Positions 23,952-35,566 of a stretch of 64,000 bases of DNA are shown here, piece by piece; the first letter of the stretch is position 1; every line of letters begins with the position of its first letter. The notes under the pieces are model-generated. The model saw only the letters and a list, made by a program, of their open reading frames with translations. It was not told the origin of the DNA and did no database searches. The position numbers and the translations under genes are program-made. Source of the DNA: Glomus cerebriforme. Lineage: Eukaryota > Glomeromycota > Glomeromycetes > Glomerales > Glomeraceae. Where the stretch lies: positions 70,281-134,280 of the forward strand of contig QKYT01000109.1 of NCBI GenBank assembly GCA_003550305.1, in the 5' to 3' direction.

Positions 23952-26900
23952 ATGGACGACTATCTTACCGTAAAGGAGTTAGGAAATGGCTCATTCGGCA
24001 CAGTTGTACAAGCACAACACAGACAAACTGGTCAAGTGGTGAGTTTATAAATTTTATTCAATATTTTTTTGCCCTTACATATATAAAGAATCTCTCAAGA
24101 TCTTTTTCCTTGTCAAATGGGATTAAAAGAAAGTAATTGTATTCGGCATTAGGAAGTTTAAAAAACAAATAAAATTAGAAAGTTAAAAATGGTGACAACC
24201 TATTTGTATATTTTTAAACCTTATCGAAAAGTTCCTGAAGAGATTAAAGCGTTCCGAACAAGTTAATCGTAGATAGTAGAAGTCATTAATTATATAGGGT
24301 AGAATTCAATATGAGATAAATTTATTTATTGTAACAATTTTAATATATTTTTTAAACAAATTTTTCTTTCTTTGTGTAACATAAAGGTGGCCATCAAAAG
24401 AATGAAAAAGAAATTTTCTTCGTGGGATAAAGTGTGTGAACTTCGCGAATTCAAGGTATTGGTTGGAAGATGAATTTTTGAATGATCTAATTTCTATTGT
24501 CTTTTTTTTTGTTTTGCAATTATTTTCTTTTTTAAACTAGATTCGTGCCATCCACGTGATTTTTAACATAATTTTGTCAATTGTAATAAAAATTTGGGAT
24601 TTTGGTTAATAAAGGCTCTGAGAACCCTACCGTCACAACCGAGTATCGTTTCTTTACTAGAAGCTTTTCTTACTCCTCAAACAAGAGAATTATATTTCGT
24701 TTTTGAGTATATGGAAGGCAATCTTTATCAATTAATAAAAGATAGGAGAGGCAAAATGTTGAAAGAAAAAATTGTACAATCTATCACGTAAAGTTTTATT
24801 TAAACGAATGATGAAATCTTTTTAATATTATGTATATATTATGTATATATAATTAATTTTAAACATGATCCTTACAGATTTCAAATACTTGAAGGACTTT
24901 ATTTTATTCATTCATATGGAATTTTTCATCGTGATATGAAACCAGAAAATATTCTAATTTCAACTAGAAAAAAAATTTCACACGAATGTGATGATAATTT
25001 TATAATACAAGAAACTGACAAAAATAATTGGACAGACGATATAAAAGATATCCAAGATATAACCGATGATGTTGAGTATATAGTGAAAATTGGAGATTTC
25101 GGTTTAGCAAGAGAGATTAAATCTAAATCTCCATACACAGACTATGTCAGTACTAGATGGTAAGAATTTTTAAAGGTGCGTTGTTTAAACTGGCATTTAT
25201 TTATATATAATATTTAACTCCTTTTTTAAAAATAATTTTTTAGGTATCGTGCACCAGAAGTACTTTTACGATCCAATTCTTATTCTTCACCAATAGATTT
25301 ATGGGCAGTTGGAACTATTTTAGCAGAATTATTTACTCTAAATCCTTTATTTCCTGGGTATAGTGAAATAGATCAACTATTTACAATTTCTAAAGTATTA
25401 GGAAGTCCATGTGTTAAATCAGAACTTGCTATGCAAGTTGGTGGAATCGGCGGAGGAGAATGGAAAGAAGGTATTAAACTAGCAAAGACAATGGGATTTT
25501 CTTTTCCGCAGGTAAAAGAAAAAATTTTTTTTTTTTTGATTATATAGTAATATAATATTTATAAAATTCATCATATGAAAAGTAAATTCAATTCAATTTA
25601 ATCATTCACTTTCAACTTATTAGACACCACCGCAACCATTATCAAATATGTTCCCTCAATCAACTCCGCCCTATTTTCTTGAATTTCTTTCGCATCTTTT
25701 GCGTTATGATCCAAGACAGCGTCTCACTGCGTTAGATGCTCTTAAACATCCGTATTTTACTGAGAGCAATTTAATATTTACACCACTTAGTGAGCTGGAA
25801 GAAATTAAGTTAAATAGGGGAATGGAGAAAAAGAAAAAAAATGATAATTTTTTGTTCAAAAGAGGTGGAAATTTTCCAGGAGATAAAAAGAACAATAATC
25901 GTTATATATGGACTAAAGCAACAGATGGACAAAATAAAAATGATATTGAACTATTTAATAGCAGTGGACCTGCATCACATCTGCGACCTTTGGATATTGA
26001 AGCAGCAAATAGTGTTAGACGAGAGGAATTTGTACTTCCTACGATTGAAGCTATTAGTCCATTTAGTTCTGAAAAAGCAACTCTAGAATCTATAGAACAA
26101 ATCATAATTAAAAGTCATCAAGTAAGAGAACATGGAACAATAATGGAGGAATATGAGCATGAAGAAGCTATATCGATAAACAGGCCACATTGTAATAAAC
26201 ATGCTGAACAATCTTTTGGAGGAAAATCATTGATAGAAAACGCTAAACCAATTCCTATAACGCGTGGTAGACAAGATCATGATTTTAATGGTGCGAATAA
26301 TGTTGATGTTTCTTCAAGACATAAATCGAATCTAAGTAGATCATTTCAATTTCCACCCGTGCATAAAAGGGAGCGATCTAGTATAGCAAGTGAAATAGAT
26401 CAAATGGTAAAAGAAATTGAAGAGATGAATCGAAGAACTGATTCATCACAAGTTGATTGTATTTCACCTATATCGCCCAGAACCGTTGATTTACGAAGAT
26501 ATCAGCTTCCAGACGATGTTATGAAGTTTTTTGGAGCTGTGGACGATTCATCGCCTGTTCTAAGAAGATCCTGTAGTAGGTCAAGAGATTTTATGAAAAT
26601 TCATAGACGATATTCTTCAACATCAGCTACACAAGAAATGTCACCTACGTCTTTTGATTTTCAGCATCAAAAGAAGCCATCTGTTGCTTCAAGTCAAGAC
26701 CATTCGAGAAATGATAGTGGATTTTCTACTAACAGTACTAATAATACATCTTTGGAGGATGAAAAGGAAATACCATCATATGCGACTAAAGTTTATGGAC
26801 AACATTTAAAAACATGGCAGCAAATATGTCAAGAAAATGGAATATCATCACATGATTCTCCCCTTAATGATGATAACTTTAGGTAAAGTTAATTTTTTTT

Positions 26901-27495
26901 CATGATGTTAAAAATCATGAACTACACACTTGAATTTATTTATAATTTACAGCCTTTTTTATTGTTATTTCACAGTATGATGGTGAATGAATCTTTCAAA
27001 TCACCAGTGATTCCTGAATTCCATATTAGTGATATTTCAGGGAATAATACATCACAAGATCAACAAGAGTCACCAACATCAACAAACAACAGCTTCTTTT
27101 CTAATTTAAAGGCAGCAGTGAAATCACATGCAGTTTCGCCCACAAAGAAATATGGAATTTTTAGTTCCAATCATGAAAATGCATTAACATCAACAACTGA
27201 ATCATTAAAATTACAGCCACGGATACAACGTAGTAAAAGTAATTCTGCTGGCATCAAAGCAAAAACGGCTATAACAAAAAAGCGATCGTTTATCTTTGAT
27301 TCAACATCAATTAGTNCTAATTCATTATTTTCCTCAAAGGATGATGATACAATGAAAGAATCAAAGCGATCTAATTCGGTTAGAAGTACAGGTGGAGAAA
27401 AGAAAGATAAAAAGCTTTCTAGTTCTCCTAGGTTATTTGCCACATTAGGGGCAAAATTTCCAGGTGGTAAAGGAGGAGGTTTAATTTATCAATAG
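23952..27495 (+). CDS. RCK-family protein kinase (Ime2/MAK/ICK-like)
   Basis: Exons 23952-24038, 24387-24455, 24615-24787, 24878-25159, 25244-25511, 25624-26882 and 26976-27495 give 885 residues. The kinase domain opens [19 protein letters not shown], with the ATP lysine in [27 protein letters not shown], catalytic HRDMKPEN (Asp129), DFGLARE and the activation loop [13 protein letters not shown]. The TDY triplet and overall wording place it with MAK/ICK/MOK and yeast Ime2, which act in meiosis entry, morphogenesis or ciliary length control. About 35 acidic residues are inserted between the catalytic loop and DFG. The C-terminal 550 residues are Ser/Thr-rich and probably disordered. Base 27316 is ambiguous and leaves one codon (NCT) undefined. 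The fungal role cannot be read from sequence. Confidence 0.9.
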
Positions 27496-28613
27496 TATTG
27501 TCATACTAAATATATAGAGGGTTTTCGAACTTTTGATTTGAAGATAGATGGGTAAATAAGCTTAGATACAACCCATTTTTCTTTAGATAATGCAAAGAAA
27601 GTTGCGTGAATCAAGGTTAGCAGTTTGCTCCTTTATTTTAAAGTCACAAATCTTTCTTTAGACATTTGTAAAATAAAATAAATTTTTCGTGTATAACTTT
27701 CAAAAATTATTAATTCTATAGATTATTTTAATTTTGAGGATAAAAGTATAAATAATGATATAATGTGGGGGAAAAATCACTTAATACTTAATAGTACCAA
27801 CTTTGCTGTGAATTTTATATTGATAATCGGCAATCACATGAGTATTTATTTAAATGGATCGCTTTGAATTAACGTGTAATTTATTTAATCTTAATTTATG
27901 AAAATTAAAAGTAATCAGTAATTTTAGGTTTAATAATAAAATTAACGTGAATCCTCCAATTTTATTTGTTAATATGTTACAAATAATGCAGAAAATCTCA
28001 TCAAATGGTGATTTTTCTCTTAAATATGCATTAAAAACTTGTTTGTTGATGGATATTATTTTATTTATTACGTGAAACGATTCAATTCCAAAAACAAATA
28101 ATTCATGCTATTACGTACATTTACATTAGTGCACTGCACTGCATTTCCGCGTGGAACCAGTGGAGGAAGGGTTTTTTTATACTTTTGATTGCTTTTGCTG
28201 CAAGTATCTAACGAATCAAGATTCTCATGGGCATTAATTTACTTCCTCTATTTTTAGACAAATATAGATTTTATCCACGCCCACTTGCAGTTTCTTTTCT
28301 AGGTTGTGTTTTCCAAATCTCGTTATTGCTCGATGTAATTCTTTAATTTTTGATTTACGTTATACATAAATCTAACTTCAGTCAGTATTTGGCACACTTT
28401 TCATTTATATCGGTAAGGTGAGTTGCCGATATAAAGCAATTATTGTCTGTTTTTTTTTCTTGTGACACAAACATACGTAGTTTGACCATCCATAAATTTA
28501 CAGGCCATTTGGTTTTCTTAAGAGGAAACAATCTTTTTTTTTTTTTTCTCTCCTCTTTTTCATCCCGAGATCATATTACATATAGAAGAATTTGTTAACA
28601 CTATTATATAACT
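27496..28613. other. Intergenic spacer, kinase to EB1
   Basis: No gene seen. The stretch is A/T-rich; the last 100 bases before the EB1 start are pyrimidine-rich with a T run at about 28535-28547, typical of the promoters in this window. Confidence 0.45.
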
Positions 28614-29805
28614 ATGAGTGAGTCAAGAACAGAATTACTCGCGTGGTTGAACGACCTGTTACAAATCAACTATACAAAAGTTGAACAATGTGGAACAGGT
28701 AAGTAAAACAATTTTCCGTCTGATAGTCAATCACGTCATGTATTTAAGTTGGTTCGAAAGACTAAAAACTTTTCTTTTATTTCAATAGGCGCAGCTTACT
28801 GTCAAATAATTGATTCAATATTCGGTAAAACAAAATTTTATTTTTTTGTATTCATCTTATGTTGGTTATCATATTGATTTGATGACTTCTTAATATATAT
28901 TTATTTAGGGGACGTACAAATGCAGAAGGTCAAATTTAACGCAAGACATGAATATGAGTATGTTGCTAATTACAAAGTATTGCAGTCAGCTTTCGACAAA
29001 CACAAAGTTGACAAGGTAAAAAAAAAAAAAGAGTTGAATTTATTTTATTTAATTTTAGTGGGTTTTGTTGAGATTTAAATTTGAATCTTTTTATTTAACT
29101 TATTCTTATCATACGTCAATAGATTATTCCTATTGAGCGTCTTATTAAATGCAAATTCCAAGATAATCTTGAATTCTTGCAGTGGATGAAGAAATATTGG
29201 GATACTTATTATCCTGGTGGACCCTACGATGCCCAAGCAAGACGTAGTGGTGGGGGAGCAGGCGTTGTAAAATCGGTATCTGGTGGTGGTGCCACTAAAA
29301 CTATGCCAAAAAGAACTGCTGCTAGTAGTAGTACAGTAGGTGGTGAGTTAAATTAATGAACTTTTCAAAGGGAAAAAAAAAAATTAAAATAAAAATAAGA
29401 TTAAGTTAATCTTCCTATTCGATATTATAGGACGATTGCCATCAACAGGGTTACATCATGACACCAATCAATCAGCTTCAATGATGATCGAGTTAAACAA
29501 ACAAATCGATGAACTTAAAGTTACTGTAGATGGTCTCGAAAAAGAACGTGATTTTTATTTTGGAAAACTTAGAGATATCGAAATCCTTGTTCAACAACAA
29601 ATCGATGTTGAACCTGACAACCAATTATTAAAAGAAGTTCAGGCCATTCTTTACAGTACAGAGGTATGCAATAGGATGATTCTTTTTTTGCTTATAGTTA
29701 ATCTTGATAAATAATAAATTCTCGCTCTCTCTTTTCTAGGATGGTTTCGAAGTTCCACCAGAAGGGCCAGTTGAAGGGGAAGCATATGACGAAGAAACTT
29801 TCTAA
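28614..29805 (+). CDS. BIM1: EB1-family microtubule plus-end protein
   Basis: Exons 28614-28698, 28789-28824, 28909-29015, 29123-29342, 29431-29663 and 29740-29805 give 248 residues. The N-terminal calponin-homology domain shows [29 protein letters not shown], a KVKFNA block, [11 protein letters not shown] and [21 protein letters not shown] Gly/Ser/Thr-rich linker follows, then a coiled coil with the EB-homology signature [16 protein letters not shown]. The protein ends DEETF, close to the EEY/F tail that CAP-Gly proteins bind in other EB1s. EB1/Bim1/Mal3 tracks growing microtubule plus ends and recruits partners. Length fits the family (268 in human). Confidence 0.96.
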
Positions 29806-30334
29806 ATTTTTATTGAAATCATATATAAAAAATCTTAAATATCACTTTTTTTTTTAAAAAAAAAAAAAATGAAGCATATTCGTGTGAATTAGTATTTTCT
29901 TTGAAATAATTTTATAGATGACGTAAAGGCAAAGTTTTGTTGTTGGAAAACGTTTTTTTTTTTAATAATTTTTTTTTAAGGATCCGCTACAAAAAAAAAA
30001 AAATAATAATATAAATGATAAATTAAAAAAATTTATTATCTACATACAAATATACAATTATTTATATCATGATCCACCAATTACAAAAATCAACAAGTGC
30101 TGTCAATTTATTATTGGCTAAATTTCAATATCCAATTAAGTTTTGATTAGTATCTAAATATAAATGGAAGTTGAACAAACCACTTTTCCCTTTATCCTTT
30201 TTCGTTTCCATCATAATATTTATGTTATTCTTTTTATAAAAAATAAAAAAGAAAGAAAAAAAGAATATCTTTCTACAAATTTCAATAAAATAATATTTTT
30301 ATAGTTGAATGCTATTTTTTTTTTAATTGTAATA
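29806..30334. other. Intergenic spacer, EB1 to DPM2
   Basis: About 530 bp of A/T-rich sequence with A and T runs. It holds the 3' end of EB1 and the promoter of DPM2; no other gene seen. Confidence 0.45.
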
Positions 30335-30757
30335 ATGGTTTGTAAAAATTTAATAACAAAAGTTTCAATTCTTTTAATCAATTTGATCATATTCTTATAA
30401 TTAAATATTATTTAGGCATCAAGTGATAAAGCAGTTGGAGCTACATTACTTTTAACTTCTGTAGCATTATTTTTATATTATACAATATGGGCATTAATTA
30501 TGGTAATGTCATAAAATTTTAATATTTAAAAATTAAAAATTATTGATTTAGAGAAAATTCTTTTTAACATTATCTGCTTATGTAAATAGCCATTTGTTGA
30601 TGATGGACATCCGTTACATGAATATTTTCCTGATAGATCATACGCAATAAGAATACCTGTTGTATTATTACTTTTTGGTCTTACAGTAGTATTCACATTC
30701 TTAGCTTTAGTCATGATAAAAAGTAATGGTGCAAAGAAGAATGCTAAAAAAGCTTAA
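30335..30757 (+). CDS. DPM2: Dolichol-phosphate mannose synthase subunit 2
   Basis: Exons 30335-30337, 30416-30502 and 30590-30757 give 85 residues, against 84 in human DPM2. The protein has two membrane helices (VGATLLLTSVALFLYYTIWA and the segment around IRIPVVLLLFGLTVVFTFLA) separated by the family loop PFVDDGHPLHEYFPDRSYAI, and a lysine-rich end AKKNAKKA. DPM2 anchors and stabilises the catalytic subunit DPM1 in the ER membrane and so supports GPI-anchor, N- and O-mannosyl synthesis. The first coding exon is just the ATG, followed by GTTTGT; joining to GCATCAAGT gives M-ASSDKAVG. Baker's yeast lacks DPM2, so this is a human-type synthase trait. The start rests on this splice and is the least certain part. 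Confidence 0.88.
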
Positions 30758-31445
30758 AAAAATCAATTTCATTTTTTTAGAGGATATTATTGTTTAAGAT
30801 GTTTATAATGAAATAATAATTATGTTACTTAATGAAGAAGAAGAAAAAAAATGAAAAGTAGTATATATATATATAATTGAAATAATTGAAATAATTGAAA
30901 TTAAGAATTTAATATATTACTGTATTTATATTTACTACGCTAGTAGTAAATAACTTTTTCCTCCATTAAATTGAATATCTATTCATTCTTAATCTAGTTT
31001 TAACTATTTATAAATTGACGAAAAGTTTTTTTTCTTACAAGTAATTTTATTTATGATAAATTCGGTAACACAACTAACCATCCAGTTTTAATTACTTAAT
31101 TTGATATATTTGATATGGCAATCTGTATTACTCGAATCATTGTTTCCAAATAAGTATGCCAACTTTATTTATGAAATTATCGATATACACAATTTTTTGG
31201 AATTAATGATAATGTTGTCCAGAAGTTTTACTATTTACTCTTTCATCTGCCAATTATCAAGATGAAAATCGTAAATTATAGATAATATACTCTACTTAAA
31301 TATTACATTTAAACCCCATTATTTCAGCATTGAAAATTTTTTTTTCTTTTTTTTGATTAACTTAACAAATTTTACATAACTTACTTACATAAAGACAGCC
31401 TATCTTTATTATACACAAATACAATATATATTTTTTTATTTTTCC
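30758..31445. other. Convergent spacer, DPM2 to RXT2-like
   Basis: 3' intergenic DNA between converging genes: A/T-rich with a short (TA)n run at about 30862-30873. No gene seen. Confidence 0.45.
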
Positions 31446-33950
31446 TTAAACTTCTCGTTCTTTTTCCTTCTCTTTCTCCCTCTCTTTTTCCTTTTCCTTG
31501 TGTAGATGTTTCTTTATTGATGTGCTAGTTTTGTCACTGTTCTTCTCTTCCTTTTTACGGTGTTTATCAATTTCACTCAACCTTTTATATATCATATTTT
31601 TTTGTCGTATAGCTTTCAATACACCTTCCCTTGTCTCATTGTACCGTCTTAATATTTCATTACTATTTTCAAGTTGTTCCTGCAATTGCTCGCGTACCGT
31701 AATTAAATTTTCCAATCCTTGATCCTTAGCTTCCTGAGCTCTTTTTCCTTTACTTCGGTCATTCCCTTGTAAACCTACATTGAGTACTCCAAAATTTTTC
31801 CCCCCTTCTACCTCTTCAGCCTTAAACACGCGTGTACTAACTGTTTCCGGTGGAGGATTTAGTCGGAAATCAAGTTCTTGATGCATATCATCATCTCCTT
31901 GCAATACTATCATTAATCTACTTAATTTCTTATTAAATTCGTGCTCCTTCTCAATTCTTTCCATTAATTCCTTTGCTAAAGATTCTAGATGTTTGCTTTT
32001 AAGGATACGTCGATAATGTGATTTACGCACAGCATCTTCAGGTTTCTCTAATGGACCAAGAATATCCTCAACATTAATATCCTTATAGGGATTATCATAA
32101 GGATCACCTTCGAATTCTGTGGCTTGATCTGTTGCTTCTTTATTTGCTCGATAAATAATAGGTCGTCTTGTACCATTTGGAATTTCAATCTCCTCTTTAT
32201 CCTCAACATATCCATACGGCGCTCTTAATTTGACTCCACTATCTAAAGCTTCAGCTCGATGTTTCATTTTGTGTCCTCTGTTATGCGGTACCAACCCTAT
32301 ATCTTGCTCTCTTGATATGCTTTCATCATTCATTCCGCGTGTCATAGAATTATCAAGCGACATGGGTCCTGCATATCTACTAGTACGATGATGAATGTAA
32401 TGACTATTACTACTTTCACCAGAATTAAGATGAATATTATTCATCGTCACATACTGCGAATTAAGACTTGAATTCATATATCGATGTGGATCCTCTCTAG
32501 ACCTTGAAGACATGAAAAGTACGTGTGCTGCTTGTGTTGCTTCTGTAATTTCTGCTTTTTGTTGGCTTGCTGTTAATTGATTTGATTGATGTATACTTTT
32601 CTGGGAATTATGATGCCCACTTTTATGCGATCTATGAGAAGATTTTGTAGATGAATGCGAAGGTTTTGGGGAAGCTAGTGATGTTTTAACACTGGCTTGT
32701 GAAATTATTGGTGAGCTTGGCTTTTGACTAATTCTCTGCTGAGCGGGTTGTATTGGTGCATGATGCTGTGGTAGTAATTTAGGAGCACTACGCTGAATAG
32801 GGTTAAGTTGTTGTGAAATCACCGGTGGAGGCGCGTCTGAAACATAGGGTTGAGATGAAGTACGACTAGACGTGATTGCCGGAATACCTTGCATTGCCGA
32901 TAAACCTGACTCTTGCATAGAACGTTGGCCCTCAGTAGGACGTAAAGCAGCATGTGGAATAGCTTGTGGCATTTTTGTTTCGATAGAAGGACGTTCACGA
33001 TGTAATGAAAGTTGTTGTACACCTTGTGTTAATGTAGAAGTGGAAGGCATTGGTTGTCTATTATCATGTACAACTTGAGGTAATTGCGGACGTGTTGTTC
33101 GAGATGAAGCTGACTGTAAATCGGTAGAAACTGAATGAGACGACGATAACCTAGGTGATAGATGAGATTGCATACTCTGAGGAGGCAACATTGAAGAGCT
33201 CGATTGTTGAGATGTATGAAGCAGAGGCTGATTATAATTATGTTGAAGAGTTGGCGTATTTACACTGCTTTGGTGACTTGACTGCTGTGGAGGTAAGCCC
33301 ATTCTACCAGAATTCATAGGTGGTCTAACATTTGTATTAGTACTGGAGACGGATCTATAAGCATTCGTTTGATCCACAACGGAATACATCTGATTTGAAT
33401 AAAATGATACTTGAGGTGATTGTCTTGTCATTCCTTGAGGAACTCCTTGAGGGACTCGAGAACTCGGCGGGATAGGATGTTGTTGACTCGAAACATTTTG
33501 AAAGGTTGGAACTCCTGCTGTTGACATTATAGGTTGAGGTTGAGTAGACTGCTTCAAAACAGGAGTAGGTGGTTGACGAGACAATCTAGGAGAAACAGTC
33601 GTTCCCACTGACGGCGCTGACTGGCGCGATGTAGGATATAGTGGTCCTCTAGGTAATAGTTGCTGTTGTGGTTGTTCTTGTAATTGTAACATACCTGGGC
33701 CAACTGGTTGCATCCCAGGTGCAATTTGTTGTTGTCTTTGGATCGGTTGTAAACCTGAATGATTTATATTCGTTTGTTGCAAGGAAGTTTGTGGATGGCT
33801 CAATGTTGGATAGGTTGGTCGTATTGGTAAACTTCCTTGAGTGATGATCCCTGGTTGCTGAGGGGCGATGATTGACTGCCTGCGACCTGAAGGTGTAGAA
33901 GCTGATGCTGAGGTAGGTCCATTGTGCTGTAATGGAGGTTTATCGTTCAT
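31446..33950 (-). CDS. RXT2-like subunit of a histone deacetylase complex (probable)
   Basis: A single uninterrupted reading frame of 834 residues, unlike its intron-rich neighbours. Residues 1-480 are Gln/Ser/Pro-rich, low-complexity and probably disordered. A conserved-looking block starts near 595: PIIYRANKEAT, then PYKDINVEDILGPLEKPEDA, SKHLESLAKELMERIEKEHE and RLMIVLQGDDD. This matches the pattern of the Rxt2 N-terminal domain (a PI-box, an ILAPI-like motif and a helix ending in a GDD motif), known from the Rpd3L deacetylase complex. A coiled coil (ITVREQLQEQLENSNEILRR) and a Lys/Glu-Arg repeat tail end the protein. The family call is by motif pattern and should be taken as probable. A frame on the opposite strand inside it is a shadow. 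Confidence 0.65.
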   Translation of the reverse strand: MNDKPPLQHNGPTSASASTPSGRRQSIIAPQQPGIITQGSLPIRPTYPTLSHPQTSLQQTNINHSGLQPIQRQQQIAPGMQPVGPGMLQLQEQPQQQLLPRGPLYPTSRQSAPSVGTTVSPRLSRQPPTPVLKQSTQPQPIMSTAGVPTFQNVSSQQHPIPPSSRVPQGVPQGMTRQSPQVSFYSNQMYSVVDQTNAYRSVSSTNTNVRPPMNSGRMGLPPQQSSHQSSVNTPTLQHNYNQPLLHTSQQSSSSMLPPQSMQSHLSPRLSSSHSVSTDLQSASSRTTRPQLPQVVHDNRQPMPSTSTLTQGVQQLSLHRERPSIETKMPQAIPHAALRPTEGQRSMQESGLSAMQGIPAITSSRTSSQPYVSDAPPPVISQQLNPIQRSAPKLLPQHHAPIQPAQQRISQKPSSPIISQASVKTSLASPKPSHSSTKSSHRSHKSGHHNSQKSIHQSNQLTASQQKAEITEATQAAHVLFMSSRSREDPHRYMNSSLNSQYVTMNNIHLNSGESSNSHYIHHRTSRYAGPMSLDNSMTRGMNDESISREQDIGLVPHNRGHKMKHRAEALDSGVKLRAPYGYVEDKEEIEIPNGTRRPIIYRANKEATDQATEFEGDPYDNPYKDINVEDILGPLEKPEDAVRKSHYRRILKSKHLESLAKELMERIEKEHEFNKKLSRLMIVLQGDDDMHQELDFRLNPPPETVSTRVFKAEEVEGGKNFGVLNVGLQGNDRSKGKRAQEAKDQGLENLITVREQLQEQLENSNEILRRYNETREGVLKAIRQKNMIYKRLSEIDKHRKKEEKNSDKTSTSIKKHLHKEKEKEREKEKEKEREV

Positions 33951-34354
33951 TTTTTTTTAATTTTTTCAGGGGCATTAAAGAAGGCTAAAAAACTAAGCAT
34001 TAATTTTACCATTTAAAAATTAAACAAAAAACCGCAGTATCCGATTATCTTTTTTTTGTCCAATACAATTCGTTGATTTTCTTCGCAGTTCCCTTAAATA
34101 ATAGTGGTTGATTTTTGTATATATTAAAAAAAAAAAAAAAGGATTTGCCGTCATTTTTTATCAAATGCGATCATTAAACAAACTCATTTATGTATTACAA
34201 GTTATTTATCAATTTTAATTGGTCTTTCAAAATTTAAGAATTAAAATAAACGGATTGTCCAAGCCAAATCCTTAGTCTATCTTGAACATTTTTTTTATCT
34301 TATAACTTATTTCAAACGTAGTGTGCAATTTAATTTAACAAAATATAAAAAAAA
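33951..34354. promoter_or_regulatory. Shared divergent spacer RXT2-like / Tra2-like
   Basis: 404 bp separate the two start codons. Several A and T runs (for example about 34125-34140) are visible; no named factor site. Confidence 0.4.
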
Positions 34355-35566
34355 ATGAGTGACGAAGGTGACTTTACCTTTTTCTAGTTTATATTTCTTC
34401 CAAACTTCTTTTAAGTAACCTTTTTTTTTTTTTAATTTTAAATATAACAGCAAATAATTCTGACAATTTTTCTCAGGACAACGATGATCGTCACAGGGAT
34501 AGTAGTAGACATTCTGAAGAAAGACTTCGCAGCGATGATCGCGATGATAGAAGCCCAATTAGAAGTCCCAGACATCATGATCGTCACGACGATAGACGCG
34601 ATCGCAGTCCATTAAGTCGTTCTCGTTCTAGATCCCCTCGTAGATCCAGGTCACCAAGTAGAGGGTAAAGGATAAAATATTAAAAATTATTGATTTAATC
34701 AATTCAATATTTGATCTGACAATTGAAATATATTAGGGACGAAGAGAACTCAAATCCAGGAAATAATTTGTTTGTTACTGGATTATCTATGAGAACTGGT
34801 GATCGTGAATTAGAAGATATATTTTCAAAATATGGCAAGGTAAATAAAATATTTTCCAGAAATACTATTATATGTTTCACACACATTTTAATTATTTTTC
34901 GTCTAATTGATTATATCTAAAAATTTTTATAGGTCGTAAAAGCTCAAATTATGTATGACCCACATACGAGAGATTCGCGTGGTTTCGGATTCGTTACAAT
35001 GGATACACTTGACGAGGCTGAGGCAGCAAGAGAAGGAATCAATGGTTCAGAAATCAATGGGCGGGTTTTAACTGTTGAGAAAGTGTGTGATATATTTCGA
35101 TCGATAATTTCATATTTATTATCTTAGGATAATATTAAATATTCTTTTATTCTTTAAAGGCTCGTCGCTCAAGAGCGAGAACCCCGACACCTGGCCGCTA
35201 TTATGGACCACCGAAACGCAGAGGTATGTAAATAAGAGTGATTAACATTTTTACTTGGTTTTTATTAAATAATAACCTTTTTATGCATTTATATGTATTG
35301 TTATCATAGAACCTCGTAAAGTTGATAGATTTGATCCCAGATATGAATACAGCAGGTCTTATGATCGTTATGAAAGACCACCACGTGGTTATGGACGCGA
35401 ACCTTATTATGATCGTGCGTATGATAGGCCTTATTATGATAGAGGATACGAAAGAGGATACGACCGTGCATATGACAGGACATATGACAGAGCTTATGAT
35501 AGAGATAGACGACCTCCTCCACCTGCCCGATATGAACCTTATCCGCGACCACGTTCTCCTTATTAG
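34355..35566 (+). CDS. TRA2: Transformer-2-like SR splicing factor
   Basis: Exons 34355-34367, 34451-34664, 34737-34839, 34933-35082, 35160-35223 and 35310-35566 give 266 residues. The N-terminus is rich in Arg/Asp/Ser (RSRSRSPRRSRSPSR). The single RRM has RNP2 LFVTGLS and RNP1 RGFGFVTM, and is followed directly by ARTPTPGRYYG, the linker signature of Tra2 proteins. The C-terminus repeats YDR-type units (RAYDRTYDRAYDRDRR) instead of a classical RS domain and ends PRPRSPY. Tra2 binds purine-rich exonic enhancers and promotes splice-site use, which fits an intron-rich genome. The first coding exon is 13 nt with a weak donor (GTGACT) set by phase. Confidence 0.9.
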
